DNA of 64,000 bases. It comes from Umezawaea tangerina (lineage in GTDB: Bacteria > Actinomycetota > Actinomycetes > Mycobacteriales > Pseudonocardiaceae). Positions within the stretch are counted from its first letter, which is position 1. The number at the start of each line of letters is the position of its first letter. The stretch covers positions 124,001 to 188,000 of the forward strand of contig NZ_PVTF01000005.1 of the NCBI RefSeq assembly GCF_003002815.1, written 5' to 3'. Of the stretch, positions 1 through 5,646 are shown piece by piece. The notes below the pieces were generated by a model. It was not told the origin of the DNA. It made no database searches and worked only from the letters and a program-made list of their open reading frames with translations. The translations under genes were made by a program, and so were the position numbers.

Positions 1-286
1 GCAGCCGGGACTCCTCGGCCGTGGCGTAGGGCGCGCGGTCGCCGCGGTCCGCGACGGCCGGGTACCACAGGGAGACCATCAGCTCCCGCGGTCCGGTCGG
101 CACCCAGGGGTCCGTCCGGTCCTGGTCGACCAGGTGCAGGTCGGTCCGGCCGACCGGGTGCGGTCCGGTCGGCGCGGGCAGGACCCACTGGTCCGGTGTG
201 GCGGTGGCGGGCGCGGCCAACGCCACGACCGCGACCGCGGCGGCGATGGCCGCGGCCGTCCTGCGCATCAACTGGTTCGGAGTCAT
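1..286 (-). CDS. Secreted alpha/beta-hydrolase (PAF-acetylhydrolase-like), N-terminal part only
   Basis: The gene runs off the left edge, so only the first 95 residues are visible. It begins at an ATG and opens with an arginine pair, a hydrophobic stretch and an Ala-x-Ala end (residues about 8-30), a typical Sec signal peptide. The mature part starts TPDQWVLPAPTGPHPVGR and contains LMVSLWYPA near residue 70, the strand that opens the catalytic domain of platelet-activating-factor acetylhydrolase / dienelactone-hydrolase-like secreted esterases of actinomycetes. The catalytic residues lie outside the window, so the substrate is unknown. It is divergent from the histidine kinase that follows, with about 110 bases between them. 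A start at codon 7 is also possible. Confidence 0.6.
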   Translation of the reverse strand, partial: MTPNQLMRRTAAAIAAAVAVVALAAPATATPDQWVLPAPTGPHPVGRTDLHLVDQDRTDPWVPTGPRELMVSLWYPAVADRGDRAPYATAEESRL

Positions 287-398
287 CACGGTGGCGACGG
301 TAGGGAGGCGCGCTGTGCCGGGGCATCGGTCTTCCGCCGGGCGGGCACCCCGACTTTCGTCAGGGGCAAGGGATCGCGCCGCTTTGTAGGGTGGGTCG

Positions 399-1733
399 AT
401 GGGTGTTCGGGGAGCGGATCCGGTGTGGGCGCCGGTGCTGGTGCTGTCGGCCGGGTTGTCGCTCTCGGTGGCGCTGACGTTCGACGGCGGCGGCTGGCTG
501 GCGGTGCCGATGGCGGTGCTGGGCTACCCGGCGGGCAGGCGGATGACGTCCGTTCCGCTCGCGTTGCGGGTGTTCGGCGCCGTGCTGTGCACCGGGCTCG
601 CGCTGGCGCTCTGGCGTTCGCCCGACCCGTTCGCGGACTGGCTCTCGGTGCTGTTCGTCGAGTTCTCCGCGTCGGTGCTGCCGTGGTCGCTCGGCCGCTA
701 CCAGCGGCTGCGCGCCGAGCAGCGCGAGCACGAGCGGGCCGCGGTCGCCGAGCAGGCCAGGCTGCGCGAGCGGGAGCGGATCGCGCGGGACGTGCACGAC
801 TCGATCGGCCACGAGCTGGCGCTGATCGCGTTGCACGGCGGGGCGCTGGAGCTCGCGGCGGACCTCACCGACGAGCAGAAGCGGGCGGCGGGCGAGGTGC
901 GGGCCGGGGCGGTCCGGGCCACCCACCGGCTGCACGACATCGTGCAGGTGTTCGGCGGCGCGGCCTCCCTTCGGCCCGCCGACGAGAGCATCGACGACCT
1001 GGTCCGCCGCGCGTCGCAGGCGGGTCTGCGGGTCCGCCTCCGGCACGTCGGCACGGCACCCGCGTGGTCGCCGATGACCAGGCAGGCCGCCCACCGCGTG
1101 GTCCAGGAGTCGTTGACCAACGCCACCCGGCACGCTCCGGGCGCGCCGGTCACCGTCACGATCGCGCGCCGGGACGACGGCACCCGAGTCGAGGTCGTGA
1201 ACGAGCCGGCGGCGCGGTCGGACGGCGGCACGGGGACCGGGCTGGGGCTGATCGGGCTGGCGGAGCGGGTCCGCCTCGCGGGCGGGCGGTTGTCCGCGGG
1301 GCCGCGGCCCGACGGCGGCTGGGCGGTGACCGCCGTGCTGGCCGACGGCACCGGGCCGTGGCGGGACGCGGGCCCGCCGGACCCCGCCCCCGACGGCAGG
1401 CGGTGGATCGCCGCGCCGCCGCTCGGCGTCGGGCTCGCGCTCGTCGTCGTGCTCGCCGTCCTCCAGGTGGTCACGGTGACGCGGACCGGGCTCGCCGACG
1501 ACCGGTTCGCGGACCTGCGGTCCGGGCTGACCCGCGCGGACGTCGACCGGCTGCTGCCGCCCGACGACCTCGGTCCGGCCCCGAGGGTGCTCGCCACCCC
1601 GCCCCGGCCCGAGGACGCGAGCTGCGTCTACTACCTGGCGGGCGACAACCTGCTCGACCTCGACCCCGACGCCTACCAGCTCTGCTTCGTCGACGACGTG
1701 CTGGTGGCGAAGAACCGGCTGGAGAGGGCGTAG
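399..1733 (+). CDS. NarL-family sensor histidine kinase with unusual C-terminal membrane-anchored domain
   Basis: Sensor kinase of 444 residues that should phosphorylate the response regulator encoded 4 bases downstream. Residues about 8-105 hold several hydrophobic helices. The HisKA_3 dimerisation helix carries the phospho-accepting His133 in RIARDVHDSIGHELALIA. The ATPase domain follows with an N-box (VVQESLTNATRHA, about 234-246) and a glycine-rich G-box (GTGLGLIGLAERV). Unlike usual NarL/DesK kinases it does not end there: a further transmembrane helix lies at about 342-361, followed by about 80 residues with LRSGLTRADVDRLLPP and a terminal QLCFVDDVLVAK. That pattern resembles the SmpA/BamE-like fold. 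The final domain may lie outside the membrane, but topology was not computed. ATG start. Confidence 0.88.
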   Translation: MGVRGADPVWAPVLVLSAGLSLSVALTFDGGGWLAVPMAVLGYPAGRRMTSVPLALRVFGAVLCTGLALALWRSPDPFADWLSVLFVEFSASVLPWSLGRYQRLRAEQREHERAAVAEQARLRERERIARDVHDSIGHELALIALHGGALELAADLTDEQKRAAGEVRAGAVRATHRLHDIVQVFGGAASLRPADESIDDLVRRASQAGLRVRLRHVGTAPAWSPMTRQAAHRVVQESLTNATRHAPGAPVTVTIARRDDGTRVEVVNEPAARSDGGTGTGLGLIGLAERVRLAGGRLSAGPRPDGGWAVTAVLADGTGPWRDAGPPDPAPDGRRWIAAPPLGVGLALVVVLAVLQVVTVTRTGLADDRFADLRSGLTRADVDRLLPPDDLGPAPRVLATPPRPEDASCVYYLAGDNLLDLDPDAYQLCFVDDVLVAKNRLERA

Positions 1734-1737
1734 CGCG

Positions 1738-2388
1738 GTGCCCCCGATCCAGGTGCTCGTGGCCGACGACGAGGTGATGGTCCGCTCGGGCATCCGGGCG
1801 ATCCTGGCCACCGACGACGGCATCGAGGTCGTCGCCGAGGCCGCCGACGGGCGCCGGGCGGTCGAGCTGGTGCGCGCCCACCGCCCCGACGTGGCGCTGC
1901 TGGACATCCGGATGCCCGAGCTCGACGGGCTCGCCGCGGCCGACGAGATCGCCGTGGTGGCCCCGGTGACCAGCGTCATCGTGCTCACCACGTTCGGCCA
2001 GGACGACTACGTCGCCAGGGCCCTCGGCGGCGGGGCCGCGGGCTTCCTGCTCAAGGCCTCCGACCCGCGCGAGCTGATCACCGCGGTGCACGCCGTCGCC
2101 GACGGCGCCGCGTTCCTCTCCCCCGCCGTCGCCCACAGGGTCGTCCGCAGCTACCGCGACGTCGGCGCCTCCGCCACACGGGCCCGGCGCCGGGTCGAGG
2201 CGCTGACCGACCGCGAGCACGACGTCCTGGCCCTGCTCGGCGCCGGGCACTCCAACGCCGAGATCGCCAAGGCGCTGCACGTCGTCGAGGGCACGGTGAA
2301 GGCCCACGTCAGCTCCATCCTGGACAAGCTCGACGCCCGCAACCGCGTCCAGGCCGCCATCGTCGCCTACGAGGCGGGCCTGGCCTGA
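1738..2388 (+). CDS. NarL/FixJ-family response regulator
   Basis: DNA-binding response regulator of 216 residues, partner of the kinase immediately upstream. The receiver domain starts IQVLVADDEVMVRSG, has its phospho-acceptor Asp56 in VALLDIRMPELDG, the conserved Thr in VIVLTTF and the Lys in FLLKASDP. A LuxR-type helix-turn-helix lies at about residues 150-210 (LTDREHDVLALLGAG, then NAEIAKALHVVEGTVKAHVSS). It starts at a GTG four bases after the kinase stop codon, so the pair is very probably co-transcribed. The target genes are not visible from sequence; the divergent secreted hydrolase and the kinase operon itself are natural candidates. Confidence 0.93.
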   Translation: MPPIQVLVADDEVMVRSGIRAILATDDGIEVVAEAADGRRAVELVRAHRPDVALLDIRMPELDGLAAADEIAVVAPVTSVIVLTTFGQDDYVARALGGGAAGFLLKASDPRELITAVHAVADGAAFLSPAVAHRVVRSYRDVGASATRARRRVEALTDREHDVLALLGAGHSNAEIAKALHVVEGTVKAHVSSILDKLDARNRVQAAIVAYEAGLA

Positions 2389-2437
2389 GCCCGACCGGTG
2401 AGCGGCCGTCCACCGGGACCGGACGCGCCGGTCCGCC

Positions 2438-3004
2438 CTACTTGACGACCCGGTACCGCAGGTGGTCGACGGCCGGGGAGCCGGGCGTCTCGACGCGCTC
2501 CAGCCCGATGGCCGAGCCGAGTGCGGCGAACAGGGGCGTGCCACCGCCGATGAGCAGCGGGACCACGTGCACGGAGATCTCGTCGACCAGGCCCAGCGGC
2601 AGGGCCTGCTGCAGCACGGTGGCGCCGTGCAGGCACACCCACTTGTCCCCCGCGGCCTCCCGCGCCAGCCCGATCGCGCTCGCGACGCCATCGGTGACGA
2701 AGGTGTAGCCGGGGTGGTCCTCGGCGGGCGCGTCGTGGGTGACCACGAAGCTCCGGCTGCCGGGAACCGGACCGCCGGGGCCCCACTCGTGCACGGTCTT
2801 GTCGAACGACGTGCGCCCCATCACCACGGCACCGCAGTGGGCGACCGCGTCTTCGAGGTACCCGCGGTCCGCGTCGGCGGGGTCCTTGAACATCCAGTCG
2901 TGCAGGCTGTCCGCGCCGTCGCCGAACGGGTTCCCGCGGCCCGCGTTCGGGCCGGTGACGTAGCCGTCGAGCGAGATCGACATGTCGCAGATGACCAGTC
3001 CCAT
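2438..3004 (-). CDS. Dihydrofolate-reductase-like protein (RibD C-terminal family)
   Basis: Single-domain protein of 188 residues of the RibD C-terminal / DHFR-like family, NADPH-dependent reductases common in actinomycetes with largely unknown substrates. Visible marks are the first strand MGLVICDMSISLDGYVTGPN, the internal GAVVMGRTSFD segment, and GDKWVCLHGATVLQQALPLGLVDEISVHVVPLLIGGGTPLF, the nucleotide-binding loop followed by the family's closing strands (quoted as recognised, key residues HGATVLQ and GGGTPLF). I chose the ATG at 3004 because AAGGGA sits at proper distance before it; the frame stays open for 23 more codons upstream. It is a single gene on the minus strand, convergent with the response regulator. 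Physiological role unknown. Confidence 0.88.
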   Translation of the reverse strand: MGLVICDMSISLDGYVTGPNAGRGNPFGDGADSLHDWMFKDPADADRGYLEDAVAHCGAVVMGRTSFDKTVHEWGPGGPVPGSRSFVVTHDAPAEDHPGYTFVTDGVASAIGLAREAAGDKWVCLHGATVLQQALPLGLVDEISVHVVPLLIGGGTPLFAALGSAIGLERVETPGSPAVDHLRYRVVK

Positions 3005-3114
3005 GATCCTGATCCCTTCCGGTTGCACCTTGCTTCCACAGACACGTCGAACGGGCGGCTCCCGTTTCGACAACCGCCCTCGAACGACGTCGCCGAGGTC
3101 CGGCGGAAATGCGT

Positions 3115-3143
3115 TTGGTGGGTCGGGGCCGGGTGGTTAGCGT
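3115..3143 (+). promoter_or_regulatory. Candidate promoter for the leader ORF and alpha/beta hydrolase
   Basis: TTGGTG (3115-3120) and TAGCGT (3138-3143) are separated by 17 bases, fitting a vegetative actinomycete -35/-10 promoter. It would start transcription near 3150, ahead of the short ORF at 3181 and the hydrolase at 3287. Consensus match only. Confidence 0.4.
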
Positions 3144-3180
3144 GCGGGTGACCGTGACATCGCAGCAGGAGGTGGGACCC

Positions 3181-3234
3181 GTGAACACCGCAACGACATG
3201 GGTGCTCCCCTCCCCGTCACGGCCGGGCGGCTGA
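3181..3234 (+). CDS. Possible 17-residue leader peptide or gene remnant
   Basis: A GTG-started frame of 17 codons (MNTATTWVLPSPSRPGG) is preceded by a near-perfect ribosome binding site, AGGAGG, eight bases upstream. That site is stronger than the one before the following hydrolase gene, which starts 52 bases after this ORF ends. It could be a translated leader affecting the hydrolase, or the 5' end of a gene truncated by a frameshift or deletion. No recognisable family. The evidence is the ribosome binding site and its placement downstream of a candidate promoter. Confidence 0.35.
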   Translation: MNTATTWVLPSPSRPGG

Positions 3235-3286
3235 CGCAGGTGCCGCCGGGAGCGCCTGGACACCAAGGCGATCCCGAAAGGCATCC

Positions 3287-4036
3287 ATGCATCCCGCGCG
3301 CTTCACCACGAAGACGTCATCGGACGGCGTCACCGAGCAGGACTTCACGATCGGCGAGGTCCCCGGCGTCCTCTGGTCGCCCACCTCCTCGTCGACACCG
3401 ACCCCCCTCGTGCTGCTGGGGCACAGCGGCAACACCCACAAGCGGACACCGGCGGTGGTGGGGCTGGCCCGGCGCCTCGTGACCGACGGCGGCTTCGCGG
3501 TCGCCGCCCTCGACGCGCCAGGTCACGGCGACCGCCCGCGCAGCGCGTCCGACGAACGCCGGATCGCCGCCCTGCGGAGGCTGACGCCGGGGCAACCGAT
3601 CGGCCCGGTGGTCGAGCGGCTCGCCGCCGACATCGCGGACCGCGCCGTACCCGAATGGCAGGCGACCCTGGACGCCCTGCTGGAACTGCCGGAACTCGAA
3701 GGCCCGATCGGCTACCACGGCATGGACACCGCCACCGCGGTCGGCATGCGGCTGACCGCGGTCGACCCCAGGGTCACGGCCGCCGTCTTCGGCCAGTTCT
3801 GGTCCGACACCCTGACCGGCACGGCCGAGCGGATCACCGTCCCGGTCGAGGTGGTCCTCCAGTGGGACGACACGCGCATCGACCGCCACCACGGCCTCGC
3901 GCTGTTCGACGCGTTCGCCTCACGGGAGAAGTCGTTGCACGCCAACGCGGGCGCCTACCAGGACGTGCCCGCGTTCGAAACCGACAGCGCCGTCCGCTTC
4001 TTCACCCGGCACCTCCGCCGGACCACCGCGGCCTGA
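3287..4036 (+). CDS. Alpha/beta hydrolase (dienelactone-hydrolase-like) with atypical nucleophile elbow
   Basis: Cytosolic alpha/beta-hydrolase-fold protein of 249 residues. The N-terminal strand and oxyanion region are visible as TPLVLLGHSGNTHK (about 44-57), followed by FAVAALDAPGHGDRPR, the usual aspartate/glycine turn. In relatives the nucleophile elbow reads G-x-S-x-G after a YxG segment; here the aligned stretch is GYHGMDTATAVG, which puts Asp147 where serine is expected and breaks the final glycine. A late Asp (LQWDDTRID) and His residues are present. It could be an Asp-nucleophile enzyme or a non-catalytic homologue. AAAGG lies before the ATG. A strong hairpin follows the stop codon, so the transcript probably ends there. 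Confidence 0.8.
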   Translation: MHPARFTTKTSSDGVTEQDFTIGEVPGVLWSPTSSSTPTPLVLLGHSGNTHKRTPAVVGLARRLVTDGGFAVAALDAPGHGDRPRSASDERRIAALRRLTPGQPIGPVVERLAADIADRAVPEWQATLDALLELPELEGPIGYHGMDTATAVGMRLTAVDPRVTAAVFGQFWSDTLTGTAERITVPVEVVLQWDDTRIDRHHGLALFDAFASREKSLHANAGAYQDVPAFETDSAVRFFTRHLRRTTAA

Positions 4037-4042
4037 CCCGGC

Positions 4043-4075
4043 GGGGACCGGCGACCACTCCGGTCGCCGGTCCCC
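4043..4075 (+). terminator. Hairpin terminator after the alpha/beta hydrolase
   Basis: Perfect 14-bp inverted repeat GGGGACCGGCGACC / GGTCGCCGGTCCCC around a 5-base loop (ACTCC), starting 6 bases after the hydrolase stop. There is no T-tract, as is common in high-GC actinomycetes. Confidence 0.75.
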
Positions 4076-4154
4076 CTGGTCGGGGCCGGGCCAGCGGGTA
4101 CCCGATCGGGTACCGGCACTACGGTGACCCCAAGGACGAGGAACGGACCACACC

Positions 4155-5465
4155 ATGACAGCGGCACCAGGCCGGCACACCCACGGCGAGCCGGGACAGG
4201 CGGCGGAGGACGACCTGCGCGCCCTGTTCGGGCGGTCCACGGTCATGTTCGCCTCGCTCGTGGGCCCCGAGCACCTGGTGGACACGGCGAACCCGGCGTT
4301 CTTCGCCACCTTCGCGGGCCAACGGGCGCGCACCGGGCCCACCCCGCTCGGCGAACTGGTCCCCGAACTGGCCGAGCAGGGCTTCATCGCGGTGCTCGAC
4401 GAGGTCCGCCGCACCGGGGAGTCCCACACCGGCCACGACGTCCGGATCGTGCTCGGCACGGGCCTCCACGCCAGGGAGGCGTTCTTCGACTTCACCCACG
4501 AGCCGCGCCGCGACCCCGACGGCACCGTCACCGGGATCCGGGTGATCGGCGTCGAGACCACCCAGGCCAAGCACGCCCAGCACCTGATGACCGAGCACCG
4601 CGCCCTGCTGGAGCAGATCGCCCGGCAGGCACCCCTGACCGAGGTCCTCGACGGGATGGCCCGCTGCATCGAGACCCTGTCACCGCAGGAGGTGCTCGTC
4701 TCCGTGCTGCTCGCCGAACCCGACGGCCTGCACCTGCGCCACGGGGCCGCGCCGAGCCTGCCCGACTTCTACAACCGGGCCATCGACGGGATCGCCACCG
4801 GTGAGGGCGTCGGCTCGTGCGGCACGGCCGCCCACCGGCGGGAACCGGTCATCGTCACCGACATCGCCACCGACCCGTTCTGGGACGACTTCCGGGACCT
4901 GGCCGACCGGGCGGGCGTGGCCGCCTGCTGGTCCACGCCGATCCTGGCCCGCGACGGGAGCCTGCTGGGCACCTTCGCCATGTACCACCGGGTCCCTCGC
5001 GTCCCGCAGGACTCCGACTTCGCCCTCGCCCGCGTCTTCGCGGACACCGCCGCCCTGGCCGTCGAGCGCCACCACGACGAACAGGCGCGGCGGGACGCCG
5101 AGACCCGCCTCGAAGCCGCCCACGACGACCTGGCCAAGGCGGTGCGCACCGAGCGGGAACTGCGGGCCGAGGCCGAGCAGCGCGCCGCGGCGGCCGCGGA
5201 ACTGGCCGAGCGGATGCGCGCCGCCGCGGCCGCGCAGGCCGCCGTGCCGCACCCCGAGCGGTGCGGACTCGGCGGCGCCGACGGGTGCACCGCGCCCGCC
5301 GAGCTCAAGGTCGCCGACTCGTGGGGCGACTCGTCCTGGGGCTGCCAGGCCCACGTCGAGGAAGCCATGATCAACGTGCGGTCGGCGTTCATCGCCAACG
5401 AGGACCTCGGCGGCCTGGCCGCCTACATCAACCGCCGCCCGGCCGGACGTCCTCGCGTCGACTGA
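4155..5465 (+). CDS. PAS-GAF sensor protein with cysteine-containing C-terminal domain and no output domain
   Basis: Soluble 436-residue protein. Residues about 20-135 form a PAS-like domain (STVMFASLVGPEHLVDTANPAF at the start, then a TGxRVIGVETT end). Residues about 150-300 form a GAF domain with the GEGVGSCGTAAHRREPVIVTDI core and a WSTPILARDGSLLGTFAMY strand. A long charged, alanine-rich coiled coil runs about 305-365. The last 70 residues hold PHPERCGLGGADGC, SWGDSSWGCQAHVEEA and GGLAAYINRRPAGR, including three cysteines. No kinase, phosphatase, GGDEF or DNA-binding domain is present, so it would have to signal through protein contact. It stands alone between the hydrolase terminator and the convergent SARP regulator gene. 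ATG start. Confidence 0.75.
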   Translation: MTAAPGRHTHGEPGQAAEDDLRALFGRSTVMFASLVGPEHLVDTANPAFFATFAGQRARTGPTPLGELVPELAEQGFIAVLDEVRRTGESHTGHDVRIVLGTGLHAREAFFDFTHEPRRDPDGTVTGIRVIGVETTQAKHAQHLMTEHRALLEQIARQAPLTEVLDGMARCIETLSPQEVLVSVLLAEPDGLHLRHGAAPSLPDFYNRAIDGIATGEGVGSCGTAAHRREPVIVTDIATDPFWDDFRDLADRAGVAACWSTPILARDGSLLGTFAMYHRVPRVPQDSDFALARVFADTAALAVERHHDEQARRDAETRLEAAHDDLAKAVRTERELRAEAEQRAAAAAELAERMRAAAAAQAAVPHPERCGLGGADGCTAPAELKVADSWGDSSWGCQAHVEEAMINVRSAFIANEDLGGLAAYINRRPAGRPRVD

Positions 5466-5646
5466 CCCGCGGTGCCGCGTCGAGCGGGTCGAGGCACAGG
5501 CGTTGCAGGGTCGGTGCCAGTGCGATGACGAGGTCGTCGTCCCCTGTGCACGGGGCGGGGCACTTCGCTGGGCGGCCTGATCGCCCGCGACTCCGCTGGA
5601 CTTCCCGACCGCGCCGCCAACCCGTGACCACGGGCGATGTCCGCGG

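Noticed and set aside
134-1777. Long plus-strand frame and overlapping minus-strand frames across the first histidine kinase.
   Set aside because: Arginine/glycine-rich shadow translations of the kinase gene in other frames, with no domain and no ribosome binding site.
5428-5631. Minus-strand 67-codon frame downstream of the SARP gene.
   Set aside because: No ribosome binding site and no recognisable family; partly antisense to the PAS-GAF gene end.
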